Below are positions 7,974 to 16,464 of a stretch of DNA of 64,000 bases, piece by piece. The translations under genes were made by a program, and so were the position numbers. The notes under the pieces are model-generated. The model saw nothing but the letters and a program-made list of their open reading frames with translations. It did no database searches and was not told the origin of the DNA. The DNA is from Jeotgalibacillus marinus. GTDB lineage: Bacteria > Bacillota > Bacilli > Bacillales > Jeotgalibacillaceae. The stretch covers positions 186,001-250,000 of the forward strand of contig NZ_JBFMIA010000001.1 in assembly GCF_040801915.1 (NCBI RefSeq), given 5' to 3'. Position 1 is the first letter of the stretch, and every line of letters starts with the position of its first letter.

Positions 7974-8426
7974 TTAGAGCATCTCAATGAAACGTTGTGA
8001 TATTACCGTAGTGTCTTCTTCGCTTTTACATATAATTAAGCATGTATCATCCCCACAAATTGTTCCTAAAATTTCGTCCCAATCTAAGTTATCGATAAGT
8101 GCTCCAATCGCGTTCGCATTTCCTGGTAGTGTTTTCATCACAAGAAGGTGACCTGCTCCATCAATGCGAACAAACGCATCCATCAACGTTCGCTTAAGCT
8201 TTTGTAACGGATTAAAACGTTGATCTGCTGGCAAACTGTATTTATATCGCCCATCAATCAAAGGTACTTTAACGAGGTGAAGCTCTTTAATATCTCTAGA
8301 AATCGTTGCTTGTGTTACAGGAAATCCTGTATTTTTCAGCTCATCAACGAGATCATCCTGTGTTTCAATATCATTGTTCACAATAATATCCCTAATTTTA
8401 ATGTGTCGCTGCCCTTTGTTTATCAT
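7974..8426 (-). CDS. ahrC: Arginine repressor/activator AhrC (ArgR)
   Basis: Arginine-responsive regulator that represses biosynthesis and activates catabolism of arginine. 150 residues from ATG 8426, preferred to an in-frame GTG three codons earlier because GGAG sits eight bases before it and the family begins M(I)NKGQRHIKI. Winged-helix DNA-binding domain (1-70; VTQATISRDIKELHLVKV) and the oligomerising arginine-binding domain with GTICGDDT near 120-128. Confidence 0.96.
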   Translation of the reverse strand: MINKGQRHIKIRDIIVNNDIETQDDLVDELKNTGFPVTQATISRDIKELHLVKVPLIDGRYKYSLPADQRFNPLQKLKRTLMDAFVRIDGAGHLLVMKTLPGNANAIGALIDNLDWDEILGTICGDDTCLIICKSEEDTTVISQRFIEML

Positions 8427-8593
8427 GTCTCCCACTCCACGTTTAATAATGAATAATTATACTTCTACATACGTTATCGTAACGCATAACGCCTTGTTTG
8501 TACATCAAAAGCGAAAGCCAGCTTTGTTCAGTAAAGATACAGAAACGACTGGCAAAAAGAACATCTCTTTACCTCTGGTCGCATGAACATTGA

Positions 8594-8621
8594 AAAAGAA
8601 CAGCCAATTGGCTGTTCTTTT
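8594..8621 (-). terminator. Terminator at the end of yqxC
   Basis: A perfect 26-base palindrome (8595-8620), flanked by A/T runs, overlaps the yqxC stop codon. Confidence 0.75.
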
Positions 8622-9453
8622 ATTTTACCGCTTTCAACTGGTCGTGCGCTTCTTTTACAATCCTTTTAACGTCGATATTAGGAAATGACCGTTCAGGATC
8701 TGGCAAATGCTCATTAGATGTCAAATGCAATAAAAATTCAATATTTCCGTCTCCGCCAGTTATCGGTGAATATGTTGCATCTAAAACGTTAAAACCTTCT
8801 TTAAATGCATATTGAATAATCCGTGTAAGCACTTCCTCATGTACAGACGAATCACGAATAATTCCTTTTTTACCTACTTGTTCTCGTCCCGCTTCAAATT
8901 GAGGCTTTACAAGCGCTACAACCTCACTACCATCAGCTAACAGGCTTCTTAACACAGGTAAAATAATACGCAGTGAGATGAATGATACATCAATGGATGA
9001 GAAATTCGGAACACCAGCTTTCAACTCATCGGGTGTCAAGTAACGAAAATTTGTTCGCTCCATTACGATAACTCTTTCATCTTGACGTAGTTTCCACGCA
9101 AGCTGATTGTACCCAACGTCAACTGCATAGGACATTTCAGCTCCATTTTGCAGTGCACAATCGGTAAAACCGCCTGTAGATGAACCGACATCGATCATTC
9201 TTTTTCCAGATACATCAATTGAAAAATGGGATAATGCTTTTTCAAGCTTTAGTCCACCTCGACTCACGTAAGGTAAAACATCGCCTTTAATTGTAAGTAT
9301 CTTGTCCTCAGGTATTTTTTCGCCGGGTTTTTCAAGACGTACTTCATTTGCATAGACAAGTCCAGCCATAATAGATCGTTTCGCTTTTTCTCTCGTTTCA
9401 GCTAGTCCTTGTTCGACCAACAAAACATCAATACGTTTTTTTTGAACTTTCAT
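8620..9453 (-). CDS. yqxC: TlyA/YqxC rRNA methyltransferase (hemolysin A family)
   Basis: 277 residues. An S4 RNA-binding domain at about 3-65 (RIDVLLVEQGLAETREKAKR) is followed by an FtsJ-type S-adenosylmethionine methyltransferase domain with motif I IDVGSSTGGFTDC. Mycobacterial TlyA 2'-O-methylates 16S and 23S rRNA; the substrate of the Bacillus protein is inferred. Starts two bases after the dxs stop, so the genes are co-transcribed, as in B. subtilis. Confidence 0.92.
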   Translation of the reverse strand: MKVQKKRIDVLLVEQGLAETREKAKRSIMAGLVYANEVRLEKPGEKIPEDKILTIKGDVLPYVSRGGLKLEKALSHFSIDVSGKRMIDVGSSTGGFTDCALQNGAEMSYAVDVGYNQLAWKLRQDERVIVMERTNFRYLTPDELKAGVPNFSSIDVSFISLRIILPVLRSLLADGSEVVALVKPQFEAGREQVGKKGIIRDSSVHEEVLTRIIQYAFKEGFNVLDATYSPITGGDGNIEFLLHLTSNEHLPDPERSFPNIDVKRIVKEAHDQLKAVK

Positions 9454-9455
9454 AA

Positions 9456-11348
9456 TTACGCCCTTTGTTGTTTAATTGGAGCGATCGCTTGAATAATTTC
9501 TACTGCACGATCATCCGTTAAGTTAATTTCATCAAGCAATTTATCAACACTGCCATGTTCAATAAATTGATCTGGTATACCCATGCGCTCAATGCGTATA
9601 TGGCCCATTTCACTATCATGAGCAAACTCGATTACAGCACTGCCAAATCCACCTTGAAGAACCGCTTCTTCTATCGTTAAAACTGGCAATCCTTCTGCAA
9701 ATAAATCCTTCAGCATCGCTTCATCCAATGGTTTAATAAATCTGGCATTCACAACTCTAACGGAAACGCCTTTAGATACTAACTTTTCAGCAGCACTTAA
9801 CGCCAAAGTAATCGTCGTTCCAAATGTTAAAATTACTGCGTCTGACCCTTCTCGGATCACTTCCCAACTGCCTATTGGAATTTGCTTTAATTCTTTATCC
9901 ATTGCAACGCCTAGACCGTTTCCTCTTGGAAAACGCATCGCAATTGGTCCGTCTTCATAAGCGATCGCTGTTTTGACCATATGTTGCCCTTCATTTTCAT
10001 CTTTAGGCATCATAACCACCATATTTGGCAAATGTCGTAAAAATGCGATATCAAATACACCTTGATGCGTCTCGCCATCTGCACCAACTATACCCGCACG
10101 ATCAACGCCAATAAAGACATTTAATTTTTGTCTACAAATGTCGTGCACAACCTGATCATACGCACGCTGTAAAAATGTTGAGTAAATAGCAAGGAAAGGC
10201 TTCATGTTTTGTGTCGCAAGTCCAGCAGACATCGTTGTTGCATGCTGCTCAGCAATTCCGACATCGAACATGCGATCAGGAAATTCACTTGCAAAGCCTT
10301 CAAGTTTTGAACCGACTGGCATCGCTGGGGTCACTGCGACAATGCGCTCATCCTCTCTCGCAAGCCTACGAACGGTTTCACTAACAAGAGCGCTCCAACC
10401 TGGTGCTGTTGTTGTTGATTTAATTAAATCACCCGTATCAATTTTATAGGGGCCTGTCCCGTGCCAAGTTCCAACCGTATCGGTTTCTGCTGGATCAAAG
10501 CCTTTACCTTTTTTCGTAATTACATGAAGGAGAACGGGCCCTTTTGTTTTTTTCGCGTATTGAATATTTTCTTCGAGTTCATCAAAATTGTGACCATCAA
10601 CAGGTCCTAAATAGGTGAAGCCCAGTTCTTCGAAAAACACACCTGATACAAGGAGATATTTTAAGCTATCCTTTACCCGCTCTGCAGTAGATGCAAGCTT
10701 GCCACCAACCGCCGGAATCTTTTTCAATAAATACTCCAATTCATCTTTTACCCAATTATATTTTCCAGCCGTGCGTAAACGACCGAGTACACTATGAAGC
10801 GCACCTACATTAGGCGCAATCGACATTTCGTTATCATTTAAAATGACAGTAATGTCCTTTTTCTCATGTCCAATGTGATTTAACGCTTCAAGTGCCATTC
10901 CGCCTGTTAATGCTCCATCGCCTATGATAGGCACGACATAGTTCGAATCACCTTTGATATCGCGCGCAATTGCCATTCCCATTGCTGCAGATAGAGAAGT
11001 AGAGCTATGACCTGTTTCCCAAACATCATGCTTACTTTCAATCATTTTTGGAAAACCACATAACCCTTTGAATTGACGCAGGGTATCAAACTGGTCCCCT
11101 CTACCTGTTAATATTTTATGCACATACGATTGATGTCCCACATCCCAAAGGAATTTGTCTTTCGGGCTATCGAAATGTTTGTGCAGCGCGAGTGTTAATT
11201 CAACAACGCCTAGGTTAGGTCCAATATGACCACCTGTAGCTGACAATTTTTCGATAAGAAATTTTCGAATGTCTATACTTAGACTCTCGAGTTCTTCTTT
11301 TCCCATTCCTTTTAATAATGACGGATCTTTTATTTTTGATACGTCCAT
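9456..11348 (-). CDS. dxs: 1-deoxy-D-xylulose-5-phosphate synthase
   Basis: First enzyme of the MEP isoprenoid pathway: condenses pyruvate and glyceraldehyde-3-phosphate using thiamine diphosphate. 630 residues from ATG 11348; an in-frame GTG at 11357 is possible, but the family begins MD-(V/L)-S-I-x-DPS, matching the ATG. Visible: LGVVELTLALH, the ThDP motif GDGALTGG...LNDNEMSI, the transketolase pyrimidine-binding part (EQHATTMSAG) and the C-terminal domain. The ribosome site is weak. A good promoter lies just upstream. Confidence 0.96.
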   Translation of the reverse strand: MDVSKIKDPSLLKGMGKEELESLSIDIRKFLIEKLSATGGHIGPNLGVVELTLALHKHFDSPKDKFLWDVGHQSYVHKILTGRGDQFDTLRQFKGLCGFPKMIESKHDVWETGHSSTSLSAAMGMAIARDIKGDSNYVVPIIGDGALTGGMALEALNHIGHEKKDITVILNDNEMSIAPNVGALHSVLGRLRTAGKYNWVKDELEYLLKKIPAVGGKLASTAERVKDSLKYLLVSGVFFEELGFTYLGPVDGHNFDELEENIQYAKKTKGPVLLHVITKKGKGFDPAETDTVGTWHGTGPYKIDTGDLIKSTTTAPGWSALVSETVRRLAREDERIVAVTPAMPVGSKLEGFASEFPDRMFDVGIAEQHATTMSAGLATQNMKPFLAIYSTFLQRAYDQVVHDICRQKLNVFIGVDRAGIVGADGETHQGVFDIAFLRHLPNMVVMMPKDENEGQHMVKTAIAYEDGPIAMRFPRGNGLGVAMDKELKQIPIGSWEVIREGSDAVILTFGTTITLALSAAEKLVSKGVSVRVVNARFIKPLDEAMLKDLFAEGLPVLTIEEAVLQGGFGSAVIEFAHDSEMGHIRIERMGIPDQFIEHGSVDKLLDEINLTDDRAVEIIQAIAPIKQQRA

Positions 11349-11405
11349 AGGGGTCACTCACTTTCATCCAGGTTCATGTTTCCTGTTTTTTCGATTTTTC
11401 ATTGT

Positions 11406-11440
11406 ATCTTTTATTATAACAATGTGTAGCTTTTCCTCAA
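11406..11440 (-). promoter_or_regulatory. Promoter of dxs
   Basis: On the minus strand TTGAGG (11440-11435), a 16-base spacer and a perfect TATAAT (11418-11413). dxs can therefore be transcribed apart from the upstream xse-ispA genes. Confidence 0.65.
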
Positions 11441-11495
11441 GAAGTTGTAGGATTTTCAAAACTGAAAGAGAATAACTACTGTTTAATACTTCCCA

Positions 11496-11594
11496 TCATT
11501 TTTCCACCAACAGTTCATCCGCGATAAGTCTCGTTAATAGAACTCTCAGCACGATCCAACATAAAACTTTTGTATAAGCTAAAATCGTCACCAT
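11496..11594 (-). CDS. Possible 32-residue membrane peptide
   Basis: A short frame from ATG 11594 to TGA 11496, with GGAG seven bases before the start, encodes a mostly hydrophobic peptide (MVTILAYTKVLCWIVLRVLL...). It lies in the 362-base gap between ispA and dxs. No family is recognised; an AT-rich gap can produce such a frame by chance. Confidence 0.25.
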   Translation of the reverse strand: MVTILAYTKVLCWIVLRVLLTRLIADELLVEK

Positions 11595-11710
11595 CGCTAC
11601 TCTCCACTTATTATACCCGCTATATCAGCAATTACTTCATTATAAAGGTTCGCAAATCGATTATTGCAAACAATACGTATAGAATAGCGAGGTTATCACG
11701 AATGTTGCGC

Positions 11711-12592
11711 TCATGATCGACGTTTGACGATTAAATCAGCAATCGAAGCTAACAAATCGTTTTGAAGCGGTAGCTCTTCTAGAGACTTTTTAGCACTGAT
11801 TAGATGGTATTCAAGTTTTTGTCTAGCTCCCTCCATGCTAAGTAACGCAGGGTACGTGCTTTTATCTTTTGATTCATCACTTCCAACACGCTTGCCAATT
11901 TCATCTTCTTCTCCTTCAACATCTAAAATATCATCTCGAATTTGAAAGGCTAAGCCTATGTGATGCGCGTATTCATTTAATTTATCTAGTTGCTGTGGAT
12001 TCACACCGCTCATGATTCCTCCAGCAAACACAGAAAATTGAAGTAGGCGACCTGTTTTTCTCACATGAATTGATTCAAGTTCTTGAAGTGAAAGCTCAGC
12101 ACCTTCTCCATCAATATCAGCCACTTGACCTCCTACCATACCTTCAGCCCCCGCTCCTTGAGAAAGCTCATTTATGAGAAGAACTTTTTGCTCTGGTGTA
12201 ATCGTTGGCATGGACGAGATAAGATGAAAACTATAAGTAAGTAAAGCATCACCTGCTAAAATGGCATGTGCTTCTCCAAATACTTTATGGTTAGTCGGCT
12301 TACCTCTTCGTAAATCATCATCATCCATGCTTGGCAAGTCATCGTGAATAAGTGAATAAGTATGAATCATTTCAAGGGCAGCTGCTACAGCCAAACCTTT
12401 TTTGCAGTCCTGTCCAAATGAATTCATTGTAGCAAGCACGAGAAGTGGTCGAATGCGCTTCCCACCTGCACGTAACGAATAGTTCATAGCTTCTTTTAAG
12501 ATAGGTGGGGCTTGTAATTTATCGATTTCATGATACATCTTTCTTTCAATTTGCCCCTTGTACGTTTGAATGAAGGTTTGAAGTTCAATCAT
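11711..12592 (-). CDS. ispA: Farnesyl diphosphate synthase (polyprenyl synthetase)
   Basis: 293 residues, a trans-isoprenyl diphosphate synthase that condenses DMAPP/GPP with IPP. First aspartate-rich motif DDLPSMDDDD near residue 85, second DDILD near 225, and the substrate region GGKRIRP. Its ATG overlaps the xseB stop by four bases, indicating translational coupling. Chain length (C15) is inferred from the B. subtilis YqiD orthologue and synteny. Confidence 0.94.
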   Translation of the reverse strand: MIELQTFIQTYKGQIERKMYHEIDKLQAPPILKEAMNYSLRAGGKRIRPLLVLATMNSFGQDCKKGLAVAAALEMIHTYSLIHDDLPSMDDDDLRRGKPTNHKVFGEAHAILAGDALLTYSFHLISSMPTITPEQKVLLINELSQGAGAEGMVGGQVADIDGEGAELSLQELESIHVRKTGRLLQFSVFAGGIMSGVNPQQLDKLNEYAHHIGLAFQIRDDILDVEGEEDEIGKRVGSDESKDKSTYPALLSMEGARQKLEYHLISAKKSLEELPLQNDLLASIADLIVKRRS

Positions 12593-12831
12593 GAAGTGGA
12601 ATCCTCATTATTCAGATCCAACGGTTCTTCACCTGTATCAGTCATAATCGTCGCCATTTGTTTTTCCGCATGTTGTAATTTATCATGACAGACTTTAGAA
12701 AGTTTCACACCTTTTTGGTAGATAGACAATGCTTCTTCTAGCGGTACGTCACCTTCTTCAAGTTTAGTGACGATCGTTTCAAGTTCATCCATTGCTTGTT
12801 CAAATGTAATTTGTTTTTTTGCAGACATCAT
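12589..12831 (-). CDS. xseB: Exodeoxyribonuclease VII small subunit
   Basis: 80 residues with the family pattern TFEQAMDELETIVTKLEEGDVPLEEALSIYQKGVKL, two helices that pack on XseA. Overlaps xseA by one base (TAATG) and ispA by four. Either of two adjacent ATGs may be the start. Confidence 0.95.
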   Translation of the reverse strand: MMSAKKQITFEQAMDELETIVTKLEEGDVPLEEALSIYQKGVKLSKVCHDKLQHAEKQMATIMTDTGEEPLDLNNEDSTS

Positions 12832-14177
12832 TATTCACGCTCCTTGACTTCGTTGACCTGACAAAGTAAGTCTTTTGTTGCCAGTGCTACACGAATTTCT
12901 TGTCCTTTAGATACCTTGACATTATCTTTTATAAGACTATTGTTTTCATCATACACTAAACTGTATCCACGGTTCATGATTTTGAGTGGGCTTAATGCTC
13001 CAAGCGTTGAGATCCTCCCACTAAACTCGGATGATTTACGTTTTATAACTTCTTTCATTCGTAATTGAATTGCTCGATCTAATTGCTTTCTCCGGTTCTC
13101 TTGAATTGTAATCATCTCTTTTGGATGCAAGCGAGATAACTGTCGATCAAACTGACTCATCTTTTCTCGACTTGCTTGCACAGTGAGAAATAACTCCTTT
13201 TTTAGTTGTAGTGAAAGTCGGTCAAGTCGTTCCATCTGTTGAGTGTATAAACGTTCTGGCTTTTTAAATACCATTGATTCAGCTAGGACTCGCAACTGAT
13301 TTTGCTTTATCTTAAGTAGCTCATTTATTGAGCGCATACTACGAACTTCTTTTGTCATCAATCTCTCTCTCACCTCATCGATATGAGGGACAGCCATCTC
13401 GGCAGCTGCAGTTGGCGTTGGTGCTCTATGATCTGCTGCAAAATCAGCAATTGTAACGTCTGTTTCATGCCCAACCGCTGAAATAACAGGGATCGGAAAA
13501 GCTATTATCGCTCGTGCTACTTGTTCTTCGTTAAATGGCCACAACTCTTCAATCGAGCCGCCACCTCGACCAATAATTAGTAGATCAAGTGAATCGTCAT
13601 GCGATGCTTTTTCCATGGCTTGAACGATGCTTGGTGCAGCTTTATCCCCTTGAACAGATGAAGGATAAAGCTTAACCTTGGCGATTGGATAGCGTCGTTC
13701 AATCGTCGTTAAAATATCTCGAATAACGGCACCTGTTGGCGACGTGACAACACCAATCGTTTTTGGATAAAGTGGCAAAGAACGTTTTCTAGATACGTCG
13801 AATAATCCTTCTTTTGATAGGCGCTCCTTTAACTGCTCGTACGCTAAAAACAATGCACCGATTCCTTCTGGCTGCATTGTTTTAACATAAAGCTGATATT
13901 GGCCACTTGCTTCATAGATCGATACATCCGCTGTTATAAGTACCATCATACCATTTTCGGGTCTAAACTTTAGTTTGCTAGTATTGGCAGAAAACATCAC
14001 GGCTAAAATCCTTGCTTTATCATCTTTTAACGTAAAGTAACAGTGGCCACTTGAATGTCGTTTAAAATTAGAAATTTCGCCTTGAATATAAAGGTTGGAT
14101 AAATGGGGGTCTGCATCAAATTTTCTTTTTATGTATTTGGTTATGGCTTGTACGGTGAGATACGTTGGTTCGCTCAA
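12831..14177 (-). CDS. xseA: Exodeoxyribonuclease VII large subunit
   Basis: 448 residues, catalytic subunit of the single-strand-specific exonuclease. N-terminal OB domain (about 1-105; GHCYFTLKD), catalytic domain with GVVTSPTGAVIRDI and RGGGSIEELWPFN, and a long C-terminal coiled coil that binds XseB. Start is TTG 14177 with AAGGAG eight bases upstream. Confidence 0.96.
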   Translation of the reverse strand: MSEPTYLTVQAITKYIKRKFDADPHLSNLYIQGEISNFKRHSSGHCYFTLKDDKARILAVMFSANTSKLKFRPENGMMVLITADVSIYEASGQYQLYVKTMQPEGIGALFLAYEQLKERLSKEGLFDVSRKRSLPLYPKTIGVVTSPTGAVIRDILTTIERRYPIAKVKLYPSSVQGDKAAPSIVQAMEKASHDDSLDLLIIGRGGGSIEELWPFNEEQVARAIIAFPIPVISAVGHETDVTIADFAADHRAPTPTAAAEMAVPHIDEVRERLMTKEVRSMRSINELLKIKQNQLRVLAESMVFKKPERLYTQQMERLDRLSLQLKKELFLTVQASREKMSQFDRQLSRLHPKEMITIQENRRKQLDRAIQLRMKEVIKRKSSEFSGRISTLGALSPLKIMNRGYSLVYDENNSLIKDNVKVSKGQEIRVALATKDLLCQVNEVKERE

Positions 14178-14338
14178 AAATTACACTCCTTCCGTATAAA
14201 TTGTGTAAGCTGTTCGACCTGCTCAGTATGCACAAGGTTACATGCAGATGTTGACGCGTTGATGACTTATGACCTCAGGACTGAACTAGGCTAGATCTAT
14301 TGATAGCTATCATATAAAATATGTTGTTTTCTTCAGAT

Positions 14339-14377
14339 AAAAAAAGCTGACCCCCCAAAAAGCGAGCCAGCTCGGAT
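14339..14377 (-). terminator. Terminator after folD
   Basis: A nine-bp stem including G-U pairs, followed by a T7 run on the minus strand, just beyond the folD stop. The 216 bases between xseA and folD otherwise hold no gene. Confidence 0.65.
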
Positions 14378-14393
14378 AAATAATCAGTTGATA

Positions 14394-15248
14394 TTAGCGC
14401 GCAAAACTTCGCTCAGCTGATTCTACCGTATTTGCAAGAAGCATTGTGATCGTCATGGGACCAACACCTCCAGGAACTGGTGTAATCGCTGATGCTTTTG
14501 ATAAACAACCTTCGTAATCAACATCGCCGCAAAGCTTTCCATCATTATCGCGATTCATACCAACATCAATAACAACTGCGCCTTTTTTAATGTGGTCAGC
14601 GGTAATCATGTGCCGTACACCTACAGCAGCAATTACTACATCAGCTTGTTTTGTATGATAGGCTAAATCTTTGGTTCGAGAATGACAATAGGTCACTGTA
14701 GCGTTTTCTTTAAGCAAAAGTTGTCCCATAGGCTTTCCTACGATATTACTACGACCAACAACAACTGCATGTTTACCATTTAATTCGATTTTTTGGTTTT
14801 TAAGCATTTCTATGATGCCATATGGAGTGCAAGGAAAAAAAGCTTCTCCGCCTGTCATAAGTCGGCCAGCATTGATTGGATGAAAACCGTCTACATCCTT
14901 TTTCGGATCGATTGATTCAATAACGTTCACTTCGTCAATATGATTAGGCAGTGGCAGCTGAACAAGTATGCCATGTATTGCGTCATCTTGGTTAAGCTCA
15001 ATCACTTGGTCAAGTAATTGTTGTTCTGTGAGATCACCAGGCAATTCAATTAAAACAGAATGTATCCCCATTTTTTCACACGCTTTTTGCTTCATAGCAA
15101 CATACGTTTTAGATGCTTGATTATCGCCGACTAAAACAACAGCTAATCCGGGTATTACACCATTGTTTTTCATTTTCACTACCCGGTTTTCAACCTTTGT
15201 GCGAATGTCTTGTGATATTTTTTTACCGTCAATGGTTGCTGCTATCAT
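14394..15248 (-). CDS. folD: Methylenetetrahydrofolate dehydrogenase/cyclohydrolase FolD
   Basis: Bifunctional enzyme interconverting 5,10-methylene-, methenyl- and 10-formyl-THF. 284 residues; the YVAMKQKACEKMGI helix with the catalytic lysine, the VVGRSNIVGKPM dinucleotide-binding loop and VPGGVGPMTITMLL near the C-terminus are all present. GGAGG precedes the ATG. Lies 23 bases after nusB. Confidence 0.97.
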   Translation of the reverse strand: MIAATIDGKKISQDIRTKVENRVVKMKNNGVIPGLAVVLVGDNQASKTYVAMKQKACEKMGIHSVLIELPGDLTEQQLLDQVIELNQDDAIHGILVQLPLPNHIDEVNVIESIDPKKDVDGFHPINAGRLMTGGEAFFPCTPYGIIEMLKNQKIELNGKHAVVVGRSNIVGKPMGQLLLKENATVTYCHSRTKDLAYHTKQADVVIAAVGVRHMITADHIKKGAVVIDVGMNRDNDGKLCGDVDYEGCLSKASAITPVPGGVGPMTITMLLANTVESAERSFAR

Positions 15249-15271
15249 ATGATTATTGCCTCCCGTGATTG

Positions 15272-15673
15272 TTAATCCCGTGAATACAGCGTATCTACAA
15301 TTTTTGAAAGGACACCGTTCACGAATTTGCTTGATTTTTCATCACCGAAACGCTTGGAAATCTCAACAGCTTCGTTTAGCACGACGTTATGAGGTACTTC
15401 ATCTTTATTATATAGTAATTCATAAAGGGCTACTCGAATAATGTTGCGATCAACTCTAGCTAATCGTTCGATCTTCCAGTGTTCCAGATGATCTTGAATT
15501 TTTTTGTCAATTTCTTCTTTACTATCGTATACACCATTTACAAGTGATTCTAAGTAGCTATCACTTTGTTCTTCTTCTAAAACATTTTGTAATGCCTCAA
15601 CCGGATCCATCTCATTCATGTCCATTTGAAAGAGGGCCTGAAGGGCTTTTTCTCGAGCCGTTCTTCTTTTCAT
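15272..15673 (-). CDS. nusB: Transcription antitermination factor NusB
   Basis: 133 residues, all-helical NusB fold; begins RRTAREKALQALFQMD and contains NVVLNEAVEISKRFGDEKSSKFVNGVL. Partner of NusE (S10) in antitermination of rRNA operons. AAGGAG precedes the ATG. Usual place between yqhY and folD. Confidence 0.96.
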   Translation of the reverse strand: MKRRTAREKALQALFQMDMNEMDPVEALQNVLEEEQSDSYLESLVNGVYDSKEEIDKKIQDHLEHWKIERLARVDRNIIRVALYELLYNKDEVPHNVVLNEAVEISKRFGDEKSSKFVNGVLSKIVDTLYSRD

Positions 15674-15744
15674 TTCACACTAAACTCCTTCACTGAATAC
15701 GTAAAAATTCCATGTCATAAAACGATAATAGCACAAAACTAACT

Positions 15745-15980
15745 AAAGCGGAAGCAGGCGTTCAGGCTCAGCTAGCTTATGGGAGCCAAAGAGGATGACA
15801 TTCTTGACCACCGCAGTCAGATCACTTACTACCCGAGAGCCTGCCTGCTTGTGCTGGATAAAGTAAAAGCGGATCGTTCAGCCCCGACAAGCATAAGACG
15901 CACAACACAAATAGGCGCTTTTTGCCTATTAGGTTGTTTAGCTAGACCATAGAGGGGCTTACCGCTGGAGCTGGATGACG
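15745..15980. repeat. Dispersed intergenic repeat, copy A (longest)
   Basis: The 358-base gap between yqhY and nusB holds no gene. From 15745 and again from 15865 it reads AAAGCGG... followed by CGTTCAG; then GCATAAGACG (15891-15900) and CTAGACCATAGAGGGGCTT (15942-15960). The same blocks recur near 23.6, 45.8, 52.0 and 53.4 kb. Confidence 0.6.
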
Positions 15981-15987
15981 AAAAAAT

Positions 15988-16027
15988 AAAACAAGCAGGC
16001 ACATATCAATCTGTACCTGCTTGTTTT
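15988..16027 (-). terminator. Terminator after yqhY
   Basis: A 12-bp perfect stem (15988-15999 with 16016-16027), T-rich on the minus-strand exit side, five bases from the yqhY stop. Confidence 0.8.
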
Positions 16028-16031
16028 AAAA

Positions 16032-16448
16032 TTATTCTACTTCTCCCTCACCTTGTTCAACCTTTTGTGATTCAAACTGAACACCCACAACGTGCACATT
16101 CACCTCTTCAGCTAAAAGTGCCGTCATATTTTGAAGTGTTTGACGGATGTTATCTTGAATTTTTTGAGCAACAGATGGAATCGATACACCAAATTTAATG
16201 GTGCAATACACATCGACCACAATTCCTTCTTCACCAAGCTCTACCTTTACGCCTTTACCGTGAATTTTTTTACCTAATCGCTCAACAACACCCGAAGCAA
16301 AATTACCACGCATTTGCGCGATACCCTCTACCTCAGAAGCGGCAATGCCTGCGATTACTTCAATAACCTCTGGAGCAATTTCAATTTTCCCCAGTTGATT
16401 GTGGTCTAAGCTGCTCATTTGTAAAAGTTGCGGCTGGTTTTCTGCCAT
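16032..16448 (-). CDS. yqhY: Asp23-family protein YqhY
   Basis: 138 residues from ATG 16448, which has AAGGAGG eight bases upstream; a longer frame into accC is not likely. DUF322/Asp23 fold (GKIEIAPEVIEVIAGIAASEVEGIAQM). In B. subtilis YqhY is linked to acetyl-CoA carboxylase control, and the gene follows accC here too. C-terminus is acidic. Confidence 0.93.
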   Translation of the reverse strand: MAENQPQLLQMSSLDHNQLGKIEIAPEVIEVIAGIAASEVEGIAQMRGNFASGVVERLGKKIHGKGVKVELGEEGIVVDVYCTIKFGVSIPSVAQKIQDNIRQTLQNMTALLAEEVNVHVVGVQFESQKVEQGEGEVE

Positions 16449-16464
16449 GTTTTGGACCTCCTTA

